Counted from the first letter of the stretch, positions 44,871 to 54,490 are shown. The stretch: DNA of 64,000 bases from Aurantiacibacter marinus (GCF_001021555.1 NZ_LDCP01000002.1:1-64000), one strand, 5' to 3'. A program made the numbers and translations. Notes: generated by a model not told the origin, from the letters alone.

Positions 44871-47420
44871 ATGAGCAATGAATTTCCCGGTGATGCTGCA
44901 ACTGACGGCAAAGGTGGCTTTACGCGGCGCGTTTCGCGCGGTGGTGAGGGCACTTGGATGAAGATCCGCGTAGCGTGGCAAACCCGCCGCCGGTTCCGCA
45001 TGCTGTTTTATGCACTTGGCGGCGGACTGTTGCTGGCGATCCTCGGGTGGTTCTGGCTGGCGCATGATTTGCCTGATGCTGAAACACTGCTGGATTACGA
45101 ACCCAATCTGCCGACCGTTGTGCGCGGCATGGATGGCGAAATTGTTCACCGGTATGAACGTGAGCGGCGAGTGGAGCTGGATTTCCGGGACCTGCCCGAA
45201 CAATTGCTCAACGCGTATGTCTCGGCAGAAGATGAGACCTTCTGGAGCCACAACGGGATTGACGCGGGCGGTTTTGTTAACGCGGTCTTCGATTATGTTT
45301 CCAAGCTGGGATCGGGGGAGCGAGCCGTGGGCGGCTCCACCATCACGCAGCAGGTCGCGAAAAACATTCTTGTCGGTAATGAATATTCGGTCACGCGCAA
45401 ATTGCGCGAGATGATCCTGGCCACGCGCATCGAAGGCGTGCTGCCGAAGGAAGAGATCATCACGCTGTATCTCAATGAAATTCCTCTCGGGAGGCGCAGC
45501 TTCGGCGTTCAGGCAGCTTCTCTCGCATATTTCGACAAGGACGTGGACGAGCTCGATCTGCACGAGATGGCCTATCTTGCCATCCTGCCGCGTGCACCAG
45601 AGGAATACAGCCGCTCCGCCAATTTCGAAATTGCGCAGGCGCGGCGAAACCTTGTTCTCTCCCAGATGGAAGACAATGGTTACATTACGCAGGCGCAGAT
45701 GACGGATGCCCAAGCGAGGCCGCTTGGCATTGTTGAAGGGCAACGCACGCAGCGCTCCGCAGATGCCGGGTATTTCCTCGAAGAGGTGCGACGCCAGTTG
45801 ATCGCGCGGTTCGGTGAAGAGGCAGAGGACGGCGAGAACAGCGTTTATGCAGGCGGGCTTTGGGTGCGGACCTCGCTCGATACAGAATTGCAGGATGCCG
45901 CGCGCGATTCATTGCGGGCAGCAATGCTGCGTTATCATGGCAATCGCGGCTGGACAGGGCCTTTGGCCACGATCGACGCGGCCAACGGTGATCTGACGGA
46001 GCAGCTGCGAAGTTCGTACCTGTCGATCAATTATGATGACTGGCGGATCGGCGTGGTAACAGCGCGCAGCGGTGCAACCGCAACGATTGGCTTTGCCGAC
46101 GGGGACGAGGCGCCTTTGTCTGGCCTGCCGGACGCTTTGGCTGTCGGCAATGTTATTGCCGCCTCGCCAAGCGGAAATGGCTGGCGGGTTCGAACCGTGC
46201 CAGAAGTCTCCGGCGGTTTTCTGGCGATGCAGCCGGAAACGGGCCGTATCCTTGCGATGCAGGGGGGTTTCGATAGCAGGCTTGGGGCGTTCAATCGCGC
46301 AACACAGGCCGATCGCCAACCGGGCTCTACCGTCAAGCCATTCGTCTATGCTACGGGGCTTGATCACGGGATGACGCCTGCAACAATGATCCCCGACAGT
46401 CAGTACTGTTATTACCAGGGCAGCAACCTCGGAGAAAAATGCTTCACCAATTTCGGAGGTGGCCGCGGCGGCGGCGAATTCCCGATGCGTTACGGGCTGG
46501 AGCAATCCAAGAACCTGATGACTGTCCATATCGCAATGGACGCCGGCATGGAAAATGTGATCCAGACGTTCCGCGACATGGGTTTGGAGCCTGAAGGTAT
46601 TGAATACGAGCCATTCCCGGCATTCTCTCTGGGTGCAGGTGAAACCACTGTCGAGCGGATAACCGCTGCTTATGCTGCCATGGTGAACCATGGGCGGCTT
46701 AATCCGCCGACCGTCATCGATTATGTTCAGGACCGTGACGGAAAGGTGATCTGGCGCACCGATCAGCGCGACTGCACTGGTTGCAATATGGCTGAGTGGG
46801 ACGGCGCGGCGATGCCGCGGTTTGGCCGAACGGGCCGTCAGGTGATGGACGCGCGGACTGCTTTCCAGACCGTACATATGCTTGAAGGAACAGTGCAGCG
46901 CGGCACCGCGACCCGTCTGCGTGATCTCGATATTCCGATGTTTGGCAAGACCGGCACCAGTACCGGCCCGACCAATGCCTGGTTCGTCGGCGGATCTCCC
47001 GATATCGTGGCCGGAACCTATCTCGGGTTCGACACCCCGCGCAACATGGGCGGTTACGTGCAAGGCGGAAATACTGCCGTGCCGATTTTTCGCCAATTTG
47101 CCGAAGAGACACGGGATCACTGGTCCGGGCGGCCATTTACTGCGCCGGCCGGTGTCCGCATGGTGCGGATCGACAGAAGGACCGGAAACCGGGTATTTGG
47201 TGGCTGGCCAGGTGATGAACCCACTGCCGCGGTCATCTGGGAGGCTTTCAAGCCCGACACCGAACCTCGCCGTACGCAGCGGCAGGATGATATAGACACA
47301 ATGCGCGAAACCATTCTGGCGCAATTGCGGCGAAGAGAGCGCGGGCCTGCGGTTTCGACGCAAACCCAGACGGCTGAGGAGCCAGATGACTTCGCAGAAG
47401 AGCAGGGCGGCATTTATTGA
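44871..47420 (+). CDS. mrcA: penicillin-binding protein 1A (bifunctional)
   Basis: This 849-residue class A PBP polymerises and cross-links peptidoglycan. A cytoplasmic tail of about 44 residues precedes a transmembrane helix (FYALGGGLLLAILGWFW). The glycosyltransferase domain has AEDETFWSHNGID with E120, and the transpeptidase active site is S486-T-V-K489, followed by KTGTS. The C-terminus is Glu/Arg-rich. The symbol mrcA is by analogy. It follows the amidase and precedes prfB. Confidence 0.94.
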   Translation: MSNEFPGDAATDGKGGFTRRVSRGGEGTWMKIRVAWQTRRRFRMLFYALGGGLLLAILGWFWLAHDLPDAETLLDYEPNLPTVVRGMDGEIVHRYERERRVELDFRDLPEQLLNAYVSAEDETFWSHNGIDAGGFVNAVFDYVSKLGSGERAVGGSTITQQVAKNILVGNEYSVTRKLREMILATRIEGVLPKEEIITLYLNEIPLGRRSFGVQAASLAYFDKDVDELDLHEMAYLAILPRAPEEYSRSANFEIAQARRNLVLSQMEDNGYITQAQMTDAQARPLGIVEGQRTQRSADAGYFLEEVRRQLIARFGEEAEDGENSVYAGGLWVRTSLDTELQDAARDSLRAAMLRYHGNRGWTGPLATIDAANGDLTEQLRSSYLSINYDDWRIGVVTARSGATATIGFADGDEAPLSGLPDALAVGNVIAASPSGNGWRVRTVPEVSGGFLAMQPETGRILAMQGGFDSRLGAFNRATQADRQPGSTVKPFVYATGLDHGMTPATMIPDSQYCYYQGSNLGEKCFTNFGGGRGGGEFPMRYGLEQSKNLMTVHIAMDAGMENVIQTFRDMGLEPEGIEYEPFPAFSLGAGETTVERITAAYAAMVNHGRLNPPTVIDYVQDRDGKVIWRTDQRDCTGCNMAEWDGAAMPRFGRTGRQVMDARTAFQTVHMLEGTVQRGTATRLRDLDIPMFGKTGTSTGPTNAWFVGGSPDIVAGTYLGFDTPRNMGGYVQGGNTAVPIFRQFAEETRDHWSGRPFTAPAGVRMVRIDRRTGNRVFGGWPGDEPTAAVIWEAFKPDTEPRRTQRQDDIDTMRETILAQLRRRERGPAVSTQTQTAEEPDDFAEEQGGIY

Positions 47421-47518
47421 TCGGCAACCCGTTGGCCGTGTCTGAATAATCGCGGCCTCTTCCGCAAAGCCGCGCGCTGCGCTAGGCGCGCCAATCAATT
47501 CTATCGGAGAACAATGCC

Positions 47519-48646
47519 ATGCGTGCCGAAGGGCAGGCCCATATAGACCGGATCACTGCTGCTCTTGCCTTGGTAAAGAAGTCGCTGGATTGGGAACACG
47601 CGCTGCGCCGGCTCGACGAGTTGGAAGCGCGCGTGCAGGATCCTGACCTGTGGAACGATCCCAAGAAGGCGCAGGCCATCAGCCGCGAGCATAAACTGCT
47701 GAAGGACGCAGTTGCGACCGTGCGGGAAATTTCTGCTGAAATGTCGGATGCTGTCGAATTCGTCGACATGGGCGAAGCCGAAGGTGATGACGACGTTGTT
47801 CAGGATGGCCTGAAAAGCCTTGCCGCGCTCGCCAAGCGTGCGGACCGCGACAAGGTCAACGCCCTGCTGTCTGGCGAGGCCGATGGATATGACACCTATC
47901 TCCAGATCAATTCAGGCGCAGGCGGGACGGAAAGCCAGGACTGGGCCGAAATGCTGTTCCGCATGTATGGCCGCTGGGCAGAACGACGGGGGTTCAAGGT
48001 CGAAACTGTAGAATACGCGGCGGGCGATCAGGCTGGCATCAAGTCTGCCACTTTGCTGATCAAGGGCGAAAACGCCTATGGCTACGCCAAGACCGAAACG
48101 GGCGTACACCGCCTTGTGCGCATAAGCCCGTATGACAGCTCGGCCCGCCGTCACACATCATTCAGTTCCGTCTGGGTCTATCCGGTGATTGATGACGACA
48201 TCAATATAGAAATCAACGAAGGCGATCTGAAGATCGACACTTACCGTGCGTCGGGCGCGGGCGGGCAACACGTCAACACGACCGATTCTGCAGTCCGGAT
48301 CACGCACAAACCGACCGGGATTGTGGTGGCAAGCCAGAACGACCGCAGCCAGCACAAGAACCGCGCGACCGCGATGAATATGCTAAAGGCGCGGATGTTC
48401 GAACGCGAGATGGCAGAACGTGAAGCCGTGGCGGCCGGCGAATATGCCGAGAAAACCGAAATCGGGTGGGGCCACCAAATCCGCAGTTACGTCCTGCAAC
48501 CGTATCAAATGGTGAAAGACCTGCGGACCGGAGTCACCAGTCCCACGCCTGATGATGTGCTGGACGGCGACATCGACGACTTCATCGCCGCCGCCCTTGC
48601 TCAGCGCGTAACTGGCGAGAAGGTCGATGTGGAGGATGTGGAGTAG
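47519..48646 (+). CDS. prfB: peptide chain release factor 2
   Basis: RF2 recognises UGA and UAA stop codons. The GGQ motif is G248-G249-Q250 in RASGAGGQHVN; the codon-recognition tripeptide reads S203-P-Y where E. coli has SPF. At 375 residues it is a single continuous frame with no in-frame TGA frameshift site near the start, unlike E. coli prfB. The 98-base gap from PBP1A probably holds its promoter. Confidence 0.96.
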   Translation: MRAEGQAHIDRITAALALVKKSLDWEHALRRLDELEARVQDPDLWNDPKKAQAISREHKLLKDAVATVREISAEMSDAVEFVDMGEAEGDDDVVQDGLKSLAALAKRADRDKVNALLSGEADGYDTYLQINSGAGGTESQDWAEMLFRMYGRWAERRGFKVETVEYAAGDQAGIKSATLLIKGENAYGYAKTETGVHRLVRISPYDSSARRHTSFSSVWVYPVIDDDINIEINEGDLKIDTYRASGAGGQHVNTTDSAVRITHKPTGIVVASQNDRSQHKNRATAMNMLKARMFEREMAEREAVAAGEYAEKTEIGWGHQIRSYVLQPYQMVKDLRTGVTSPTPDDVLDGDIDDFIAAALAQRVTGEKVDVEDVE

Positions 48647-48700
48647 GCACCGCAAAGAGCGGCTTTGCCAAGCGCCACACGGACAGCTAGAGGCTCAACA

Positions 48701-49498
48701 ATGGAGAGAGGGTCAGCTTTCGGGATTTTGGCATGCGTTGCTGCGTGCGGCTTGCTCGTCGCATGTGACGTCGCAGAGGATGATCGCCCCGTAACCAGCC
48801 AGGATTTTCCGAGGCCTTATCGCCCGGTATCCGATCTCAGCGGCAATGCCTTTTCGACCGAACAGATTCGCGACGATCGCCGCGAAGCTGAAACGGTAAT
48901 GGATCAGGCCGCAATTACCGAAGGTATGACCGTTGCCGATATCGGAGCGGGGGAGGGGTATTACACCGTCCGCCTTGCTGCGCGGGTCGGAGAGGATGGC
49001 CGCGTACTTGCGCAGGATATTGACGATGCCGTTCTTCGCCGCCTCGGCAGCCGTGTGGAGCGGGACAGGCTCGACAATGTTTCGGTTGCGCGGGGAAAAT
49101 TCGATGACCCGGGCTTGCCACCCAATAGTTTCGACCGCATTTTCATGGTACATATGTATCATGAGATAACGGAGCCATATGCGTTCATCTGGCGTATGCG
49201 CCCTGCGCTGCGCGAAGGCGGGCAAGTGATTGTGGTTGATGTTGACCGTCCGGCGGATCAACATGGCATCAATCCCCAGCTTCTGTTTTGCGAATTTGAA
49301 CGGGTCGGGTATCGGTTGGTCGAATTCGTCCGCAAACCGCAAATCGCAGGGTATTACGCACAATTTGAAGTATCTGGCGAGAGGCCGGACCCAAGCGATA
49401 TAGAGCCCTGCGTACAGCCGGGCGAAGATTTCAACGAGCTTTCCATCAATGATGATAGCTCCTCCTCCGGGGAAGATAATGACGTTCAAGGGTCTTAA
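48701..49498 (+). CDS. lipoprotein-like class I SAM methyltransferase
   Basis: This 265-residue protein has a SAM-binding core: VADIGAGEGYYTVRLA is motif I, followed by VLAQDID and the later IFMVHMYHEI. Its N-terminus (MERGSAFGILAC to LLVAC) looks like a lipoprotein signal with C22 as a possible lipid site, which would place a SAM enzyme outside the cytoplasm where SAM is not expected. The start could instead be later, but no other ATG fits. The end overlaps the next gene by 20 bases. Substrate unknown. Confidence 0.8.
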   Translation: MERGSAFGILACVAACGLLVACDVAEDDRPVTSQDFPRPYRPVSDLSGNAFSTEQIRDDRREAETVMDQAAITEGMTVADIGAGEGYYTVRLAARVGEDGRVLAQDIDDAVLRRLGSRVERDRLDNVSVARGKFDDPGLPPNSFDRIFMVHMYHEITEPYAFIWRMRPALREGGQVIVVDVDRPADQHGINPQLLFCEFERVGYRLVEFVRKPQIAGYYAQFEVSGERPDPSDIEPCVQPGEDFNELSINDDSSSSGEDNDVQGS

Positions 49499-50885
49499 AC
49501 CCATTATGTATGGCGGCCGTGAAGTGTGGCCGCTGGTCGAAGGTGGCAAAGGTGTTTCGGCAACCAACCACGACAGCTCTGGCGCGTGGGCGGCAGCTGG
49601 CGGTATTGGCACGGTAAGCGCCGTGAATGCGGACAGTTATGACAGCGACGGCAATCCCGTGCCGCAGGTCTATCCGCAGGCAACCCGCGTCGAACGCCAC
49701 GAACAGCTGATCCGTTACGCCGTCGATGGCGCGACAGAGCAGGTGAAGCGCGCGCATGAAATTGCTGGCGGTAAAGGCGCGATCAATATCAACGTGCTGT
49801 GGGAAATGGGCGGCGCCCAGCAAGTGCTGGAAGGCGTGTTGGAAAACTGCCCCGGCATGATCACCGGCGTCACATGCGGTGCCGGCATGCCGTACAAGCT
49901 GGCTGAAATCGCAGAGCGGCACAATGTCCACTATTTGCCGATCGTCAGTTCGGGCAGGGCATTTCGCGCCCTGTGGAAGCGGTCTTATCACAAGGTGCCG
50001 CATCTTATGGCGGCGGTCGTGTATGAAGATCCATGGTTGGCCGGCGGTCACAATGGCCTTTCCAACGCAGAAGATCCCAAAGTGCCGCAGGATCCCTATC
50101 CGCGCGTGAAGGAACTGCGCGACATGATGCGCAAGGAAGGCGTATCGGACGATGTGCCAGTCGTTATGGCTGGCGGCGTCTGGTGTCTGCGTGAATGGGA
50201 AAACTGGATCGACAATCCGGAACTTGGTCAGATCGCATTTCAATTCGGCACGCGGCCTTTGCTGACCGAGGAAAGCCCGATTCCGCAAGTGTGGAAAGAA
50301 ATGCTCCGTACGGTCGAGCCGGGTGATGTGTTGCTGCACAAATTCAGTCCCACGGGCTTTTATTCCAGTGCTGTCAAAACGCCGTTCCTTTATGACCTGA
50401 TGCACCGCAGCGATCGGCAAATTCCGATTTTCAAGCGGGATCAGGAAGAAGGCACCGTACCGCTGACCGACCACGGCAAGGCGAAGTATTTCTGGGTCCA
50501 CCCCGGAGACCAGCGCAAGGCCCAGTCATGGATGGCCGAAGGCTTCACGGAAATCATGAAGACGCCGGATGACACGGTTGTTTTTGTGACCCCGGAAAGC
50601 TCCGAGACAATCCGCAAGGATCAGGCGGATTGTATGGGCTGCCTGTCGCATTGCGCATTTTCGTCATGGAAAGACCATGACAATTTCACAACCGGCCGCC
50701 TTGCCGATCCGCGCAGCTTCTGCATCCAGAAAACACTGCAGGATATCGCCCACGGCGGGGACCCTGACGATAATCTGGCCTTCGCCGGACACTCGGCATA
50801 CCGGTTCAAGCAGGACCCGTTCTATTCGAACAACTTCACGCCTAGCGTGAAGCAATTGGTCGACCGTATTCTAACGGGCGACTGA
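49479..50885 (+). CDS. nitronate monooxygenase-like flavoprotein
   Basis: This 468-residue FMN-dependent TIM-barrel protein resembles nitronate monooxygenase/2-nitropropane dioxygenase: AAAGGIGTVSAV, CGAGMPYKLAEIAER, VVMAGGVW and GTRPLLTEESPI. It is about 120 residues longer than standard members, and the added C-terminal part holds C385-x2-C388-x3-C392 and another Cys about 24 residues later. These may bind a metal or iron-sulfur cluster. It overlaps the methyltransferase gene and is followed by a hydrolase at 1 base. Confidence 0.8.
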   Translation: MTFKGLKPIMYGGREVWPLVEGGKGVSATNHDSSGAWAAAGGIGTVSAVNADSYDSDGNPVPQVYPQATRVERHEQLIRYAVDGATEQVKRAHEIAGGKGAININVLWEMGGAQQVLEGVLENCPGMITGVTCGAGMPYKLAEIAERHNVHYLPIVSSGRAFRALWKRSYHKVPHLMAAVVYEDPWLAGGHNGLSNAEDPKVPQDPYPRVKELRDMMRKEGVSDDVPVVMAGGVWCLREWENWIDNPELGQIAFQFGTRPLLTEESPIPQVWKEMLRTVEPGDVLLHKFSPTGFYSSAVKTPFLYDLMHRSDRQIPIFKRDQEEGTVPLTDHGKAKYFWVHPGDQRKAQSWMAEGFTEIMKTPDDTVVFVTPESSETIRKDQADCMGCLSHCAFSSWKDHDNFTTGRLADPRSFCIQKTLQDIAHGGDPDDNLAFAGHSAYRFKQDPFYSNNFTPSVKQLVDRILTGD

Positions 50886-50886
50886 T

Positions 50887-51591
50887 TTGGCAGACAGCAA
50901 CGCCGCACCGCCGCCGCTTCGCAACATTTTGCGGGAAGCGCTGGCGGTGCCGCGTGTGCTGGTCAATCCGCTGCGCCGGGCGCGATCCGGCGCGCAGATC
51001 GGGGAAGGGCGGGCAGCGCTCGTCATTCCTGGCCTCGCCACGGGCGATGTCTCCACCACGCTTCTGCGCCGGACGTTGAAGTCGCGCGGGTTTGCGCCAG
51101 AAGGCTGGCGGCTTGGCCTCAACACCGGAGCAGACCCTGCCAAGGTGAAAAAACTGGAAGCGAGGATCGCCGTCCTGCACCGCGCAACGGGCAAGAAAGT
51201 GCTGCTTATCGGATGGAGCCTCGGCGGTCTTTACGCGCGCGTTCTAGGCCATCGCTGCGCAGAGCACCTGCATATGGTTGTCACCGTCGCCAGCCCCTTT
51301 TCCGGTGATCGCCATGCGAACCGCGCATGGCAGCTATACGAAGCGATCAACGATCACACAGTCGAAAACCCTCCGTTTGTGGAAGACGTTTCAACCAAAC
51401 CGCCTGTGCAGACGCTGGCGATCTGGTCCGCTGTGGACGGCGTGATTTCGCCGGAATGCACGCGCGGCAAGGAAGGCGAGACGGATCATACCCTGCGCAT
51501 AGACGCGCCGCATTTCACGCTCGGCACTTCGCGCAGTTGTATCGAGAAATTGCTGGCGAAGATCGCGGAGATCGATGCGGAGAGCGCCTAG
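50887..51591 (+). CDS. alpha/beta hydrolase
   Basis: This 234-residue hydrolase has the nucleophile elbow GWSLGG within VLLIGWSLGGLYAR, acid-bearing IWSAVDGVI and a His in DAPHFTLG, so the triad is intact. Related proteins include lipases/esterases and acyltransferases; the substrate is unknown. The start is TTG, only 1 base after the preceding stop. It converges with the DUF805 gene (4-base overlap). Confidence 0.8.
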   Translation: MADSNAAPPPLRNILREALAVPRVLVNPLRRARSGAQIGEGRAALVIPGLATGDVSTTLLRRTLKSRGFAPEGWRLGLNTGADPAKVKKLEARIAVLHRATGKKVLLIGWSLGGLYARVLGHRCAEHLHMVVTVASPFSGDRHANRAWQLYEAINDHTVENPPFVEDVSTKPPVQTLAIWSAVDGVISPECTRGKEGETDHTLRIDAPHFTLGTSRSCIEKLLAKIAEIDAESA

Positions 51592-52100
51592 ATCACCTTG
51601 GGTGCAGGGCGCGGGTTCGGTCCGTACGGATTGCCCTCGTCGCGCGGAGGTTGCAGCAGCACAGCAACGTAAAAAAGGCATAATCCCGCAAAGCCGACTT
51701 CTGCAATTATGTTGGTCCCCCACAAATCGTGCGATGCATAAGGCCCGGCCTCCCAGTCCTTCCACACGTCCCAAAGGCCCACTGCGCACATGATCAGAAC
51801 AGGCAATGCGAACCATCCGCTCTTCCCGATGTCGTGAAAACGGCGCGCGGCAGCAGCGGGAATGGGCACGAATACCAAAGCGGATACCAACCCGCCCCAC
51901 TCACCGAACCTGAACGTTGGGGCAAATAGCCCGTACAAAGCGAAGGCAAGAGCAACCACCGCTACAGGAAGTGCTGGCAGTAGGAACAGCTCTGTCCGAC
52001 TGGCCCGGCCACGTGGGTCGAAGAAGCGGCGCAAACCTCTCCATGATGTCGCCAGGTCGGCAAAGCATCCCCGCCGTGCGCTCAGATCAGCGGTTGGCAT
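51588..52100 (-). CDS. DUF805 membrane protein
   Basis: This 170-residue protein has three to four hydrophobic helices and the DUF805 signatures FFDPRGRASRTELF, RRFHDIGKSGWFALP and GPNPRP. The family is widespread in bacterial inner membranes with unknown function. It begins 6 bases after the ammonium transporter stop, so the two may be co-transcribed. Confidence 0.82.
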   Translation of the reverse strand: MPTADLSARRGCFADLATSWRGLRRFFDPRGRASRTELFLLPALPVAVVALAFALYGLFAPTFRFGEWGGLVSALVFVPIPAAAARRFHDIGKSGWFALPVLIMCAVGLWDVWKDWEAGPYASHDLWGTNIIAEVGFAGLCLFYVAVLLQPPRDEGNPYGPNPRPAPKVI

Positions 52101-52106
52101 ATGGCA

Positions 52107-53417
52107 TCAGTCGATCAGCCAGGCACGCTCGCCATGGCTGGTCTGGTCGAGGCCCTGGACTTCTTCGTCCTCGCTCACGCGCATCGGTATGAACAGGCTG
52201 ACACCCACGGCGATCAATGCAGTTACTATGGCGCTGAACAGAACGACCACCACCACGCCCAGCGCCTGCACGCCAAGTGCCAGTGGCATCGCGCTGAACT
52301 CGGTGTAGCCAGTGCCGCCAAAACCGCTCCAGATGAATACGCCGAGGAGCAGCGTCCCGAGTATACCGCCCACTCCGTGAACTGCGAAAACATCCAGTGA
52401 ATCGTCGATGCTCAGCGTGTTTTTCACCAATGTGATGGCCCAATAACATACCATGGAACCGGCAACGCCCAGCAAGATCGCAGCACCGGGGGCGATATAA
52501 CCTGCGGCGGGAGTTATGGTCGCAAGGCCTGCAATTGCGCCCGTAGCGAAGCCGACTGAAGTGGGTTTGCCGAATTTGATCTTCTCGATCAGAATCCACA
52601 CCAATGCCGCGACAGCGGCGGCGACATGGGTGTTGATAATGGCGCTGGAGGCATCATCCGTCGCGGTCAGCGCGCTACCACCGTTAAAGCCGAACCACCC
52701 GACCCACAGCAGCATGGCGCCCAGCATCGTCATCGCAGGCGCGTGGGGGAGGAGGGCGGAGGAGGGGAAGCCTTGCCGTTTACCCAGCAGCAGAGCGACA
52801 ACCAGCGCGGATGTACCTGCCGTTGCATGAACAACCAGACCACCCGCGAAATCCACTACGCCAAGCTGGCCCAGCCAGCCGCCGCCCCAAATCCAGTGCG
52901 CCACGGGGGCATACACCAGCAGGCCCCAGATGGCGGTGAAGGCCAGCACCCAGCCGAAGCGCGCGCGGTCAACCCATGCGCCAACCATCAGTGCCGGAGT
53001 TATCGCGGCGAAAGTCATCTGGAAAAGTACGAATGTGCTTTCCGGCAAGGTCATGCCTTCGCGAAGGATTTCCAGTTCGATCAGCATCCATTTCTGGCCG
53101 TTGCCGATGACGCCGCCAACGCTGTCTCCGAAAGCCAGCGTGTAACCGACCACCACCCATAATACAGAAGCAAGACCGGCTATTGCGGCGACCTGCAGCA
53201 TAACTGACAGAAAGTTCTTCGCGCGCACCAGGCCACCGTAAAACAGCGCCAGTCCCGGCAGGGTCATCAGCAAAACCAGCGCGCTCGACATCAGGATCCA
53301 GGCGGTATCGCCTGTCTCATTCTGAGCGAGATTGGTCATCTCTTGAGCGAAAGCAGCTTGCGGAGCGGCGATCAGCCCAAAAAACCCGGTGAGTGCGATA
53401 CCCGTCTTACGAAACAT
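52107..53417 (-). CDS. amtB: ammonium transporter (Amt family)
   Basis: This 436-residue transporter has a signal peptide (AFAQEMTN) and about 11 transmembrane helices. Conserved stretches include WAHWIWGGGWL-like VAHWIWGGGWL, GGLVVHATAG and AVHGVGGILG, which hold the pore histidines. The start ATG follows AGGGG. No glnK/PII gene, the usual partner, is adjacent; a short hairpin lies in the leader. The DUF805 gene is just downstream. Confidence 0.95.
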   Translation of the reverse strand: MFRKTGIALTGFFGLIAAPQAAFAQEMTNLAQNETGDTAWILMSSALVLLMTLPGLALFYGGLVRAKNFLSVMLQVAAIAGLASVLWVVVGYTLAFGDSVGGVIGNGQKWMLIELEILREGMTLPESTFVLFQMTFAAITPALMVGAWVDRARFGWVLAFTAIWGLLVYAPVAHWIWGGGWLGQLGVVDFAGGLVVHATAGTSALVVALLLGKRQGFPSSALLPHAPAMTMLGAMLLWVGWFGFNGGSALTATDDASSAIINTHVAAAVAALVWILIEKIKFGKPTSVGFATGAIAGLATITPAAGYIAPGAAILLGVAGSMVCYWAITLVKNTLSIDDSLDVFAVHGVGGILGTLLLGVFIWSGFGGTGYTEFSAMPLALGVQALGVVVVVLFSAIVTALIAVGVSLFIPMRVSEDEEVQGLDQTSHGERAWLID

Positions 53418-53433
53418 TCTTTACCCCTAGAAG

Positions 53434-53450
53434 CCCGCTCTGATGGCGGG
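53434..53450 (-). promoter_or_regulatory. small hairpin in the amtB leader
   Basis: CCCGC and GCGGG pair around a 7-base loop, some 16 bases before the amtB start and next to its ribosome site. It may tune translation; no known riboswitch is recognised. Confidence 0.3.
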
Positions 53451-53548
53451 ATTGCGGCCGTGGCGCCTGTTAAGACACATTCAGTGCCCCAAGCAAGCTA
53501 CAAGGATGCTGTTGCGGCGACTCTATCCACCACGCTAGACACTGCCGG

Positions 53549-54019
53549 ATGATCCGTAATGCAATCCTTGCTGCTTTGGCTGCTGTCGTCCTTCTTCCCG
53601 TGGGCGCACATGCGCAGGATACGGGGGTACCCTATTGGGCCAGCTTGGCAGCTGAAGAGGCCAATATGCGGGTGGGTGCCGGCGAACAGTTTCCCATAGA
53701 GTGGGTTTACGAGCGCCCCGGATTGCCTTTGAAAGTTATCCGCCGCCATCAGGGCTGGCGCCTTGTCCAGGAGCCGGACGGAACACAAGGTTGGATATTC
53801 TCAGGTCTGCTCAGTGATAAACGAACGGCCATCGTGACGGGCCAAGATCTTGCCCCTATGCGCGAAAGTGGTTCTGATCAGGCGCAATTGCGCTGGAATC
53901 TGGAGCCAGGAGTTATCGGCGATTTGGGTCAATGTGCAGTGGATTGGTGTGAGCTTGATGTCGAAGGTCACCGCGGGTGGGTCGAGCAAGATCGCCTGTG
54001 GGGCGCGGGTGAGCCTTGA
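53549..54019 (+). CDS. exported SH3-domain protein
   Basis: This 156-residue protein starts with a signal peptide (LPVGAHAQD). The mature part has two bacterial SH3-like repeats (MRVGAGEQFPIEWV to GWIFSG, and APMRESGSDQ to GWVEQDRLWG), a form often used to bind cell wall or metal ions. It is divergent from amtB and ends before a bidirectional terminator. Confidence 0.82.
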   Translation: MIRNAILAALAAVVLLPVGAHAQDTGVPYWASLAAEEANMRVGAGEQFPIEWVYERPGLPLKVIRRHQGWRLVQEPDGTQGWIFSGLLSDKRTAIVTGQDLAPMRESGSDQAQLRWNLEPGVIGDLGQCAVDWCELDVEGHRGWVEQDRLWGAGEP

Positions 54020-54041
54020 CCATTCGGTAGAATCGGCTCGC

Positions 54042-54081
54042 AACAAAAAAGGGCGACCCAGCGGGGCCGCCCTTTTTTGTT
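54042..54081. terminator. bidirectional rho-independent terminator
   Basis: AACAAAAAAGGGCG and CGCCCTTTTTTGTT form a perfect 14-bp stem, with six T on one strand and six A on the other, so either transcript sees a U-run. It serves the convergent SH3 and lipoprotein genes. Confidence 0.9.
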
Positions 54082-54097
54082 TACGGGTGCTTCGGAC

Positions 54098-54490
54098 TTA
54101 GCTCGTGTAGGAGAAAGTCAGGGTGTCGCCAGCAGAATTGGTCATATCGACCGTGCCAGCTTCAACACCAGGAGCGAAAGTCGCACAATCCGCTTCGGCT
54201 GCGCCTTGGGCAGTCCAGCAAGCGCCTTCTGCGGTGTCTTCCCACGTGCCTGTTTCAACCTGTTCACCCGCTTCGGTAACAGCGTAGGAGCCATCAGCAT
54301 TCAGCGAGATTGCGAGCTCGGTGCCATCTTCGGTCAGCGAAGTATATGTACCAGCATCAGAGGCGACAGGTGTCGTAGCGACTGTATCGTCAATCACCGC
54401 TTCGGTCGGTTCTGCGGCATCATTGCCACCGCAGGCTGCCAGCGTCAGGGATGCGGCACATACGCCGGCAAGTGCAAAAATTGTCTTCAT
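54098..54490 (-). CDS. small lipoprotein of unknown function
   Basis: This 130-residue protein starts MKTIFALAGVCAASLTLAACGG with C20 as lipidation site. The mature region is acidic and Thr/Ala-rich and contains a repeated strand pattern (TYTSLTEDGTEL, GSYAVTEAGEQVETGTWED) and two cysteines (ACWTAQG, ADCATF). I start at the ATG with the signal; the longer reading is not supported. It lies downstream of the thiolase gene with its own 104-base gap. Family unknown. Confidence 0.72.
   Translation of the reverse strand: MKTIFALAGVCAASLTLAACGGNDAAEPTEAVIDDTVATTPVASDAGTYTSLTEDGTELAISLNADGSYAVTEAGEQVETGTWEDTAEGACWTAQGAAEADCATFAPGVEAGTVDMTNSAGDTLTFSYTS

Noticed and set aside
47451-47474. Terminator after PBP1A
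   Set aside because: CGCGGC and GCCGCG can pair but the stem is 6 bp around a 12-base loop with no U-run.
45909-47498. 529-codon antisense frame across PBP1A
   Set aside because: High-GC shadow of a gene with clear motifs; its own sequence shows no domain or start signal.
47519-47600. Programmed frameshift in prfB
   Set aside because: The frame is continuous from ATG; no in-frame TGA near codon 26 is seen.
53418-53548. NtrC/sigma-54 site upstream of amtB
   Set aside because: GCAC-like words appear, but no GCAC-N7-GTGC pair or TGGCAC-N5-TTGC box could be found.
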